Shown one piece after another: positions 1 to 5,838 of a stretch of DNA of 6,509 nucleotides. Made by a program: the position numbers and the translations under genes. Every line of letters begins with the position of its first letter. Within the stretch, counting starts at the first letter, position 1. The notes beneath the pieces were generated by a model, which was given only the letters and a program-made list of their open reading frames with translations, ran no database searches and had not been told where the DNA came from. Source of the DNA: Ruminococcaceae bacterium UBA2857 (GTDB taxonomy: Bacteria > Bacillota > Clostridia > Oscillospirales > Acutalibacteraceae); contig DEFH01000050.1 of assembly GCA_002350705.1 (NCBI GenBank), positions 1 through 6,509 on the forward strand, read 5' to 3'.

Positions 1-1
1 T

Positions 2-1471
2 TCAAAATTCTACTGCCGTTTTTGTATTTTGCTTGCAAAGTTTTTGTATTTTGCTTGCGAAGCAACAGTAAGAAATTACGGAACGATAGCCGAGAAATAC
101 TACGGTTACAATGTTTCTGTAATTGATTTGAGAAACCCGACACGCTCAAACGGAAATAATTTATTGCACCTTGTCAACAAGTATATTGATTTATACAAGG
201 AAAATCCCGACAAACTTGTGTATAAATCCAAGTCCGAGAAGTATGCAAAGATAATTGCCAAAACAATTATTCTGTCGGGCATGGATGCAGGCTCATTTGG
301 ACAAAATACCTACTTCTACGATGCCGCAGAGGGATTATTAACGGCAACGATACTGTTGGTTTCGGAATTTTGTGAACCCGAAGAAAGACACATTGTATCG
401 GTTTTCAAGATAATTCAGGAACTGCTTGCACCATCAAACAAGAAAGGCAAAAATCAGTTTCAGCAGCTAATGGAATTATTGCCCGATACCCATAAAGCTA
501 AATGGTTTGCGGGTGCAGCTCTGAACACAGCCGAACAGAGCATGGCAAGTGTCATGAGTACTGCACTTTCAAGGCTGAATGCTTTTTTGGACTCTGAGTT
601 AGAACAGGTTCTATGTTTTGAGTCGGACATAGATGCGGAAAGATTTTGCAGTGAAAAGAGTGCTATTTTTGTTGTAATGCCTGAAGAAAATCCGTCCACA
701 TTCTTCATGATCTCGCTGATAATACAGCAGTTGTATAGAGAAATACTGTCTGTTGCAGACGAGAACGGTGGCAAGCTGAAAAATCGCTGTGTGTTTTTCT
801 GTGATGAATTTGGCACACTTCCAAAAATAGAATCGGCTGAAATGATGTTCTCCGCCTCCCGTTCAAGACGCTTGCAGATTGTTCCAATCATACAGAGTTT
901 TGCACAGCTTGAAAAGAATTATGGCAAAGAAGGTGCTGACATCATCATCGACAACACGCAGATAATGCTGTTTGGCGGTTTTGCACCGAACAGTTCATCA
1001 GCAGAGATACTGTCAAAATCTCTTGGCAGCCGTACAGTCATGTCGGGTTCTGTCAGCAAAAGCAAAGAGCAGCCGTCCCAGTCTTTGCAGATGATAGAGC
1101 GACCTTTAATGACACCCGATGAACTGAAATCCCTCCCAAAAGGTACATTCATTGTTATGAAAACAGGCTTCTATCCGATGAAAGTCAGGCTGAAACTGTT
1201 CTTTGAATGGGGGATACAATTTGAAGAACCCTATGCTGTCAGTGAAAACGGCAATCGCCCTGTTCGTTACGCAAACAAGAAAGAAATTATCGACAGTATT
1301 TTGGAGAACTATCCGATAGAAATTGAAAGCGAACCGCCCCCACCGCAGACGGAAGAAAGAAAGCCGTCACTGAAAACCGCTCCGAAGAATGACGAGCCGT
1401 TTGAGGAAACAGCAGAAAAAGGCTTGAAATGCTCACCGAAGAAATCCGGAACGGAGGTGGTCAAAAAGTGA
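2..1471 (+). CDS. VirD4/TraG-type conjugative coupling ATPase, C-terminal part (5' partial or rearranged)
   Basis: Type IV coupling proteins are inner-membrane ATPases that bring the relaxase-DNA complex to the conjugation channel. The part seen here starts around 'RNYGTIAEKYYGYNVSVIDL', which in this family follows the DPKGE-type motif. It continues through the ATPase fold, with a Walker B strand 'VFFCDEFGTLP' at about nt 791-823 (Asp-Glu at 803-808), then 'SASRSRRLQIVPIIQSFAQL' and the 'GGFAPNSSSAEILSKSLGS' segment. The C-terminal tail is Pro/Glu/Lys-rich. The membrane helices and Walker A expected at the N-terminus are not in the window. The frame is open to the left edge, so the gene is treated as 5' partial. 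A TTG at 29 would be the first usable start, but it has no ribosome binding site and would give a protein lacking Walker A. Residues before RNYG do not look like this family and contain a 22-bp tandem repeat, so the 5' end may be a rearrangement or an assembly join. The stop overlaps the next gene's GTG. Family assignment is firm; functionality is doubtful. Confidence 0.85.
   Translation, partial: SKFYCRFCILLAKFLYFACEATVRNYGTIAEKYYGYNVSVIDLRNPTRSNGNNLLHLVNKYIDLYKENPDKLVYKSKSEKYAKIIAKTIILSGMDAGSFGQNTYFYDAAEGLLTATILLVSEFCEPEERHIVSVFKIIQELLAPSNKKGKNQFQQLMELLPDTHKAKWFAGAALNTAEQSMASVMSTALSRLNAFLDSELEQVLCFESDIDAERFCSEKSAIFVVMPEENPSTFFMISLIIQQLYREILSVADENGGKLKNRCVFFCDEFGTLPKIESAEMMFSASRSRRLQIVPIIQSFAQLEKNYGKEGADIIIDNTQIMLFGGFAPNSSSAEILSKSLGSRTVMSGSVSKSKEQPSQSLQMIERPLMTPDELKSLPKGTFIVMKTGFYPMKVRLKLFFEWGIQFEEPYAVSENGNRPVRYANKKEIIDSILENYPIEIESEPPPPQTEERKPSLKTAPKNDEPFEETAEKGLKCSPKKSGTEVVKK
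18..61. repeat. 22-bp tandem duplication at the coupling-protein 5' end
   Basis: Two adjacent 22-bp copies (18-39 and 40-61) differ at one base near the 3' end (CAAA versus CGAA). The shared core is TTTTTGTATTTTGCTTGC. Since 22 is not a multiple of 3, gain or loss of a copy shifts the reading frame. The second copy runs into a short hairpin, TTGCTT-GCG-AAGCAA (51-65). It sits exactly where the coupling protein loses recognisable similarity to its family. Confidence 0.9.
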
Positions 1472-1731
1472 GCCGATTAAGTTTTTTATACGACATGGAC
1501 TTATCGCACAGAGCCGTGTCGGTTTATATATATCTTGCCGACAGAGCCAATAAAAATAACGAGTGCTTTCCGGCAATCCCGACTATTGCAAGAGAACTGA
1601 AGTTATCTGAATCGACTGTCCGCAGAGCAATAAGGGACTTACGCAAGGCAAAACTGCTTGAAACAGAACAGCGTTATCGTGAAAAGGGCGGCACGAGTAC
1701 GCTGCTGTTCAAGCTGAAAAAACTTGCATAA
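1468..1731 (+). CDS. Small winged-helix (HTH_36-like) DNA-binding protein of a conjugative element
   Basis: This 87-aa protein has a single winged helix-turn-helix domain. A first helix lies around residues 11-28 (DLSHRAVSVYIYLADRA), a second around 36-45 (AIPTIARELKL), a recognition helix around 47-60 (SESTVRRAIRDLRK) and a basic wing and strand at 64-85. The fold and wording resemble replication-initiator-type HTH_36 domains, which occur as small stand-alone proteins in Firmicute conjugative elements. The start is the GTG at 1468: GGAGGTGG at 1453-1460 lies 7 nt upstream and the GTGA overlap with the coupling-protein stop indicates translational coupling. A longer in-frame ATG at 1429 lacks such a site. 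Likely roles are regulation or replication/transfer control of the element, possibly acting at the GACAGG repeats just downstream (inference). The same frame stays open for 63 codons beyond the TAA. Confidence 0.8.
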   Translation: MSRLSFLYDMDLSHRAVSVYIYLADRANKNNECFPAIPTIARELKLSESTVRRAIRDLRKAKLLETEQRYREKGGTSTLLFKLKKLA

Positions 1732-1762
1732 GACACTCGAAAAAAGAGAAAGCCACTTACAA

Positions 1763-1814
1763 GGGACAGGTGTTTGTGTCGGGTGACAGGGGGCGGCTGT
1801 CACTGTGACAGGGG
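1763..1814. repeat. Iteron-like GACAGG direct repeats with inverted CTGTCAC arm
   Basis: Three direct copies of GKGACAGG lie at 1763-1770, 1783-1790 and 1805-1812, spaced 20 and 22 bp, roughly two helical turns. The last two extend to GTGACAGGGG. An inverted copy, CTGTCAC, at 1797-1803 can pair with either neighbour: GTGACAG-N7-CTGTCAC (1783-1803) or CTGTCAC-T-GTGACAG (1797-1811). The phasing suggests a protein-binding array, such as an operator, a replication iteron or an origin-of-transfer accessory site, possibly for the winged-helix protein encoded immediately upstream. No T-tract follows, so this is not a standard terminator. Confidence 0.6.
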
Positions 1815-1867
1815 AATGTTAACTACCCATTATAAATATATTACAGCAGAAAAAAAGGGTTATAGTA

Positions 1868-1893
1868 TGCAAGTTAGATTATATAAACTTGCA
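1868..1893. repeat. 26-bp interrupted palindrome (operator-like inverted repeat)
   Basis: Perfect 8-bp arms TGCAAGTT (1868-1875) and AACTTGCA (1886-1893) flank a 10-nt AT-only-but-one spacer. Arm-to-arm spacing of 18 bp fits a dimeric regulator bound to one face of the helix. It could equally be a nicking-region hairpin. No T-tract follows, so a terminator is unlikely. Confidence 0.5.
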
Positions 1894-1909
1894 AGAATAA
1901 AAATGAAAT

Positions 1910-1975
1910 ATGCTGAATTGTAAAGCGGATAGGATTGCAAGAAAAATTGCTCAGTTGGAAAGCAAAGCTACATGA
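1910..1975 (+). pseudogene. Possible remnant of a small conjugation gene (21 codons)
   Basis: From ATG 1910 the frame reads a short basic, helical peptide containing KADRIARKIAQLESKA, then stops at TGA 1973-1975. The wording resembles the start of small coiled-coil conjugation proteins (TraD-like) often found near relaxases in Firmicute elements, but 16 residues are too few to be sure. There is no good ribosome binding site. If real, it marks the point where the transfer module is cut off by the adjoining cassette. It could also be chance. Confidence 0.2.
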
Positions 1976-2100
1976 GCAAAATCATCGGTAGGAACGAATA
2001 TTTTTCTTTTCTGCCGGTAATTAATTACTATGACTCAAATCAAAAGAAATCTATGTTGCAAAAATCTTTACTTTTTCGTGTTTTTATGGTATACCTAAAG

Positions 2101-2129
2101 TTGAAATTCGGAAAATCGCTGTCTAAAAT
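2101..2129 (+). promoter_or_regulatory. Probable sigma-A promoter of the kinase/regulator operon
   Basis: TTGAAA (2101-2106) and TAAAAT (2124-2129) are separated by 17 nt in an AT-rich context, with a start expected near 2136. That leaves a leader of about 45 nt before the kinase ATG, which has GGGGGTGAG at 2170-2178 as its ribosome binding site. Confidence 0.5.
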
Positions 2130-2182
2130 ATCCGTTTTACATTGCAGTCGTGTTTACTATTTTTTTAATGGGGGTGAGATGA

Positions 2183-4135
2183 ATGTCAAAATCTAAAAGA
2201 ATGTACAATAGGTCATTGCAAATCAGTTCAATGCTGATGCTGACAGTTTTATTGATGTTTGCTTTTTTTTCTGCAATTACGGTGGCTGCGGTACAAGATA
2301 AATCTGATGTGAATACATGGTCTGCTTTGCAGGAAACAATCAATCATGCTGAATCGGGAGATACAATTAAGCTGACTGAAGATGTAACAGCCGCTGAATC
2401 GGATAAAAAACTTACAATACCGGACGGTTTGATACTCAATATTGACCTGAATGGTCATACCATAGACCGTGCTTTGAAAGAAAACGGAGGCGTTGACGGT
2501 GTTGCTTTAAATGTTGAGTCCGGTGCAATACTGACAATTACGGACAGTTCATCGGATGTCTCGGGAAAAATCACCGGCGGATATGCGTTAGATGGAGGGG
2601 GCATACGCAACTACGGCACATTGATACTTGAAGGCGGCTGCGTCAAGGGCAACAAATCCGTTGACAATGGCGGCGGTATCGTAAATTACGGTGTATTTGT
2701 CATCAGGGGCGGGGCTGTATGCGAAAACACGGCGGCTGATCGAGGCGGCGGAATTTACAACGGACTGCAGGGATATTTATCGCTTGAAAAAGAAGCAGTT
2801 TACGACAACCATGCTCCTGACTGTGCCGATATCAAAAATCTCGGCTCAATGAAAACTGTGGGAGGCGAAACGGTTCATTATACTGCACTTACAGATTATC
2901 TGAATATGTTGGCAGTAATTCCGACTGTGGTGCTGCTGGTGATCCTGTTCTTTGCCGTCCGTCTGGATAACTATCTGAATAAGACTCAAAAAAAGATCCA
3001 GTATATCATCATGATACTGGTGTTTGTCCTTGTGATACAGAATTATTTTGAATACCGACTGTCCGGAACGTATGTGTTCCCCAGAACGATTCTTGCTATT
3101 ATCGGATATTCGGTGCGTCCGGCGATACTGGCATTGATTCTTCACCTTATCTGTCCAGACAGACATCACAAGCTTGTATGGATGGCTGTGGGAGCGAATG
3201 CTGCACTTTACCTGACGGCACTGTTCTCACCCCTTACGTTTTACTTTTCTTACGGTCACTTCCATGAAGGTCCTTTGAATTATACCTGTCTGATAGTAAG
3301 TACTCTGCTGTTTATCTACTGTATCTATATGACGATACGGGAATTCCGTCCGAAAGAAAAAAAGGAAACATGGATACCTGTCTTTGCACTTCTGATAATC
3401 AGCCTGTCGGTGGTCATGGATTATACGGTTGAATACCATAATCAGCCTGTCAGCTTTCTGACGATCGCCATTACGATAAGCTGCATAATGTACTATATAT
3501 GGCTTCATCTTCAATATGTACGAAAGCATGAAAGAGCTTTACAGGCAGAGCATCGCATTCAGATCATGATGATGCAGATACAGCCTCACTTTTTATTTAA
3601 CACACTTACTGCTATTCGGGCATTGTGTGTAAAAGATCAGAAAGCCGCTGTGCGTACCATTGGTCTGTTCAGTGCATATCTTCGTCAGAATTTAGAGTCG
3701 CTGAACCAGTCGGAGCTGATACCGCTTTCAAAAGAACTGGAACATACCCGTATCTACACAGAGATAGAAATGATTCGTTTTCCGAATATTCGGATAGAAT
3801 ATGATATTCGGGACGAAGAATACGGTATTTCTGCACTGACGATTCAGCCGCTGATGGAAAATGCTATCAGACATGGTGTACGCTCACGCAAAGAGGGAAT
3901 TGTCAAAGTCACTGCTTTCCCTCAAGGAAATGAACATCTGATTGTCATTGAGGACAATGGGACAGGTTTTGAAAAACTGCCTAAAGAGAATGAAAACGGC
4001 TCACATATCGGCATTGTCAATGTCAGAGAACGGCTGGAACAAATGTGTCACGGCAGCATGGAGATAGACAGTAAACCGAATGAAGGAACAAGAATAACGA
4101 TACGGATACCCGTAAGTAAGGAGATGAACAGGTAA
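2183..4135 (+). CDS. Sensor histidine kinase: exported beta-helix domain, seven membrane helices, LytS/YesM-type core
   Basis: A 650-aa membrane sensor that should phosphorylate the response regulator encoded just downstream. Residues 12-36 are a hydrophobic export or anchor segment. Residues 40-230 form a Gly-rich domain resembling right-handed beta-helix (pectate-lyase-like) folds, with three 25-residue repeats beginning GGGI at 138, 163 and 188. About seven hydrophobic helices follow (near 242-260, 272-289, 302-323, 330-350, 366-385, 397-413 and 424-445), which places the kinase in the cytoplasm. The core carries the His_kinase motif QIQPHFLFNTL with phospho-acceptor His469, the N-box LMENAIRHG (Asn560), the G1 box EDNGTGF (591-595) and the G2 region HIGIVNVRERL (608-618). 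All catalytic motifs look intact. The start ATG has GGGGGTGAG 4 nt upstream. The stop is 1 nt before the regulator start, so the two are co-transcribed. The ligand is unknown; a cell-surface or host glycan or protein is a guess from the beta-helix. Confidence 0.9.
   Translation: MSKSKRMYNRSLQISSMLMLTVLLMFAFFSAITVAAVQDKSDVNTWSALQETINHAESGDTIKLTEDVTAAESDKKLTIPDGLILNIDLNGHTIDRALKENGGVDGVALNVESGAILTITDSSSDVSGKITGGYALDGGGIRNYGTLILEGGCVKGNKSVDNGGGIVNYGVFVIRGGAVCENTAADRGGGIYNGLQGYLSLEKEAVYDNHAPDCADIKNLGSMKTVGGETVHYTALTDYLNMLAVIPTVVLLVILFFAVRLDNYLNKTQKKIQYIIMILVFVLVIQNYFEYRLSGTYVFPRTILAIIGYSVRPAILALILHLICPDRHHKLVWMAVGANAALYLTALFSPLTFYFSYGHFHEGPLNYTCLIVSTLLFIYCIYMTIREFRPKEKKETWIPVFALLIISLSVVMDYTVEYHNQPVSFLTIAITISCIMYYIWLHLQYVRKHERALQAEHRIQIMMMQIQPHFLFNTLTAIRALCVKDQKAAVRTIGLFSAYLRQNLESLNQSELIPLSKELEHTRIYTEIEMIRFPNIRIEYDIRDEEYGISALTIQPLMENAIRHGVRSRKEGIVKVTAFPQGNEHLIVIEDNGTGFEKLPKENENGSHIGIVNVRERLEQMCHGSMEIDSKPNEGTRITIRIPVSKEMNR
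2594..2821 (+). repeat. Three 25-residue beta-helix-like repeats in the sensor domain
   Basis: Residues 138-162, 163-187 and 188-213 of the kinase align as units of the pattern GGGI-x-N-Y-G-(x)-L/V-x-x-x-GG-x-V-x-x-N. The third unit is degenerate (GGGIYNGLQG). One rung per unit is the pattern expected of a right-handed beta-helix. Conservation is at protein level; the DNA of the units has diverged. Confidence 0.7.
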
Positions 4136-4136
4136 T

Positions 4137-4937
4137 ATGAGAATCGTGTGTGTAGATGACGAGCCGTTGGCAGTGGAGGATACAATGGGAATATGCAAAA
4201 CCTTATCTGCTGACATATCTGCAAAGGGTTTTATCAAGGTAAATGAAGCATTGGAATGGATACAGTCAAATCCTGTGGACATTGTTTTGCTTGATATAGA
4301 TATGCCGGAGATGAACGGTATTACATTGGCTGCCCGTATCAAGCAGATAAAGCCTGATACAGTAATTCTGTTTCTTACGGCCTACAAGGAATATGCCTTT
4401 GACGCATTTCAGGTACATCCAAGCGGCTATCTGCTGAAGCCTGTGCTGCCTGAACTTCTGCAAAAAGAGATTGACCATGCGATGTCTGCTCATCCAAAAG
4501 CGGAGATACTGCACATTGAGGCTCGCACTTTCGGCAACTTTGAACTGTTCGTGGACGGAGAACCGGTAGCATTCAAGCGTTCCAAATCCAAGGAATTGCT
4601 TGCGTATCTTATCGACCGCCGAGGCATGAGCGTTACCCGTGCGGAAATTTCCGCTGTGTTATTTGAGGATGCTCCTTACGATCACAGCCGGCAAAAATAT
4701 CTTGATGCGATAATACGCTCTCTTCGTGATACACTGCGTGAACACGGTATCGAAAATATCATGCAGATGGAGCGAAAAGGGATACGCATCATTCCCGAGA
4801 AACTCAACTGCGATATGTACCGCTTTTACGAAGGCGATACAGAAGTGATAAAGGCATTCAGGGGAGAATATCTGGAATCATATACCTGGGCGAATTTCGT
4901 AGAAGCGGATATGCGGTCTAAAACGGAAAAATTATAG
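4137..4937 (+). CDS. Response regulator with receiver and SARP-like winged-helix output domain
   Basis: A 266-aa cytoplasmic transcription factor. The receiver (residues 1-117) has the acidic pair Asp7/Asp8, phospho-acceptor Asp53 in LLDIDMPEMNG, Thr81 and Lys101 in LLKPVLP, so it looks phosphorylatable. From about 128 (ARTFGNFELFVDGEPVAFKR) to 220 is an OmpR/SARP-type winged helix, including SKSKELLAYLIDRRG and the recognition-helix region DHSRQKYLDAIIRSLRDTLRE. Residues 225-255 (CDMYRFYEGDTEVIKAFRGE) resemble the start of the activator domain that follows the winged helix in SARP proteins, here cut short. The gene begins 1 nt after the kinase stop, with TAAGGAG at 4117-4123. LytS-type kinases usually pair with LytTR regulators, so the SARP-like output is notable, though receiver-SARP proteins are known in Clostridia. 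The 11-bp direct repeats upstream of the next operon are its probable target (inference). Confidence 0.9.
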   Translation: MRIVCVDDEPLAVEDTMGICKTLSADISAKGFIKVNEALEWIQSNPVDIVLLDIDMPEMNGITLAARIKQIKPDTVILFLTAYKEYAFDAFQVHPSGYLLKPVLPELLQKEIDHAMSAHPKAEILHIEARTFGNFELFVDGEPVAFKRSKSKELLAYLIDRRGMSVTRAEISAVLFEDAPYDHSRQKYLDAIIRSLRDTLREHGIENIMQMERKGIRIIPEKLNCDMYRFYEGDTEVIKAFRGEYLESYTWANFVEADMRSKTEKL

Positions 4938-4969
4938 TGTTCTTTACATAATAGAATATTGTTTCAGAT

Positions 4970-5011
4970 TCAACGGATATGCTGTGTTTCACAGTGTACC
5001 CGTTGATTTTT
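4970..5011 (+). terminator. Intrinsic terminator after the two-component operon
   Basis: A long hairpin pairs TCAACGG (4970-4976) with CCGTTGA (5000-5006). One A-C mismatch follows, and the stem continues through TA and GCTGTG/CACAG pairs to a TTT loop near 4987-4989. TTTTT follows at 5007-5011. It lies 32 nt past the regulator stop and separates this operon from the ubiquitin operon. Confidence 0.85.
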
Positions 5012-5052
5012 AATTGTAAAAAAATTTTAAAATTTCCCGATTTCCGGGCTTA

Positions 5053-5083
5053 TTTGATGGATGTTTGATGGATTTGATATGAT
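5053..5083 (+). promoter_or_regulatory. Promoter of the surface/ubiquitin operon with SARP-type direct repeats
   Basis: An exact 10-bp direct repeat TTTGATGGAT lies at 5053-5062 and 5064-5073 (11-bp period), and a third partial copy TTTGATA lies at 5073-5079. An extended -10, TGA-TATGAT, sits at 5075-5083. The -35 element is poor (TTGATG at 5054, 18-nt spacer) and lies inside the repeats. SARP activators are known to bind heptamer direct repeats at 11-bp spacing that overlap a weak -35 about 8 bp from the -10; here the second heptamer ends 7 bp from it. An inverted CATCAAA lies downstream at 5129-5135. Binding by the adjacent regulator is inferred. Confidence 0.65.
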
Positions 5084-5177
5084 ATAGTAAATTATATATG
5101 TGGATTTGAAAGAATCACATGAATAGAACATCAAAACATACTGCGATATACTGTGGGAATGTGCTTTGTTGTTTTGA

Positions 5178-5187
5178 GGGAGGTGAT
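5178..5187 (+). promoter_or_regulatory. Strong ribosome binding site that sets a TTG start
   Basis: GGGAGGTGAT is close to a full complement of the 16S rRNA 3' end. It lies 3 nt before TTG 5191, with 7 nt from GGAGG. This favours TTG 5191 over the in-frame ATG 5119, which has only a weak purine run before it. The roughly 100-nt leader between promoter and start is otherwise unassigned. Confidence 0.75.
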
Positions 5188-5190
5188 TAC

Positions 5191-5742
5191 TTGGAGCAAG
5201 AAAATAAACCTAATGATGGGATAGTGCTGAAAAAAAGTCATATCATCATAGCCGTTATCATTGTGCTGCTCTTGATAATCGGTGGTCTTGTTGTAGGTCT
5301 TAACTGGAACAGTTGGTTCGGAGATAGCAATTCTTCTCCGACAGCTTCTGACACTTCCAATCCCGATATCGACATTGACCCCAATGCAGGCGACTGGACA
5401 GGCTCAAAGCCGGAGGATAAGCAGCCCTCCTCAAAGGGCATTAAAATCCCCGGTTATCCGTCAATTACGATTGCAGCTGACAGCAAAAACGTCACAATGG
5501 CTCTGCTGAATCCGGAGGGTAATCCCTGTTACTTCAAATTCGAGATCGTTCTGAAGGATACTGACGAAACGATTTTTGAATCGAAGTACGTTGAGCCGAG
5601 CAAGGCTATTACGGATGTTGAGCTGACAAAGCCGCTTAGCGCAGGCGAATATCCTGCGACCATCAAAATTTCCACGCTGTCTCTTGACGGCAGCAGCCCG
5701 ATGAACGGAGCTAATGTGGAAACAGTTCTTATTGCGAAATAA
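5191..5742 (+). CDS. Membrane-anchored extracellular protein of unknown function
   Basis: A 183-aa single-pass protein. A short charged N-terminus (1-15) is followed by one strong membrane helix (about 17-37), then a Ser/Asp/Pro-rich low-complexity linker (44-82). A compact beta-rich domain of about 100 residues follows, starting GIKIPGYPSITIAADS and ending ETVLIAK. The arrangement, with few positive residues outside and no signal-peptidase site, suggests an extracellular domain tethered to the membrane. The C-terminal domain includes LLNPEGNPCYFKFEIVL and PLSAGEYPATIKISTLSLDG, which resemble Ig-like strands; I recognise the style from Firmicute surface-protein operons but cannot name a function. 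Translation starts at TTG 5191. It is the first gene of the operon, 18 nt before the ubiquitin fusion gene, so the two products probably act at the same surface. A partner or assembly role is a guess. Confidence 0.8.
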   Translation: MEQENKPNDGIVLKKSHIIIAVIIVLLLIIGGLVVGLNWNSWFGDSNSSPTASDTSNPDIDIDPNAGDWTGSKPEDKQPSSKGIKIPGYPSITIAADSKNVTMALLNPEGNPCYFKFEIVLKDTDETIFESKYVEPSKAITDVELTKPLSAGEYPATIKISTLSLDGSSPMNGANVETVLIAK

Positions 5743-5760
5743 TGGAAAGGAGCAAAGCAA

Positions 5761-5838
5761 ATGAAACGAGCAGGAAAGATCTTTGCTGCGATAATGGCGG
5801 CAGCTATTGCGGCGGGTACAAGCATTTCCGTGAACGCT
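5761..5838 (+). other. Signal peptide of the ubiquitin fusion
   Basis: Basic n-region (MKRAGK), hydrophobic core (IFAAIMAAAIAAG) and polar c-region ending S-V-N-A. Val at -3 and Ala at -1 satisfy the signal peptidase I rule. Cleavage would expose Met27, which is ubiquitin Met1. Confidence 0.85.

Larger units (their letters stand above)
1732..2182. other. Intergenic region between the transfer genes and the two-component operon
   Basis: This 451-bp stretch has no convincing complete gene. Its left part is G-rich, with iteron-like GACAGG repeats and inverted arms. Its middle is AT-rich, with a 26-bp interrupted palindrome. A 21-codon ORF at 1910-1975 may be a gene remnant. The right part is AT-rich and carries the probable promoter of the sensor kinase. 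It appears to be the boundary between the conjugation module and the signalling/ubiquitin cassette. Confidence 0.6.

Noticed and set aside
29..31. TTG 29 as a genuine start of the coupling protein
   Set aside because: No ribosome binding site, lies inside the 22-bp repeat, and would give an ATPase without membrane helices or Walker A.
1429..1467. Earlier ATG start for the winged-helix gene
   Set aside because: No ribosome binding site there; GTG 1468 has GGAGGTGG at proper spacing and the usual stop/start overlap.
1972..2196. 74-aa + strand ORF before the kinase
   Set aside because: No ribosome binding site, aromatic/Lys-rich composition typical of AT-rich spacer, spans the likely promoter and overlaps the kinase start in another frame.
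2594..2821. CRISPR or DNA-level tandem repeats
   Set aside because: The periodicity is in protein (25 residues) with diverged DNA and no spacers; it is a beta-helix domain. No CRISPR, tRNA or rRNA was seen in the window.
2846..3529. Minus-strand ORFs opposite the kinase membrane region
   Set aside because: His/Gln/Tyr-rich proteins are typical antisense shadows of hydrophobic helices; no start signals.
5119..5190. 24-residue N-terminal extension from ATG 5119
   Set aside because: Weak upstream purine run, whereas TTG 5191 has a near-perfect ribosome binding site and starts just ahead of a normal membrane anchor.
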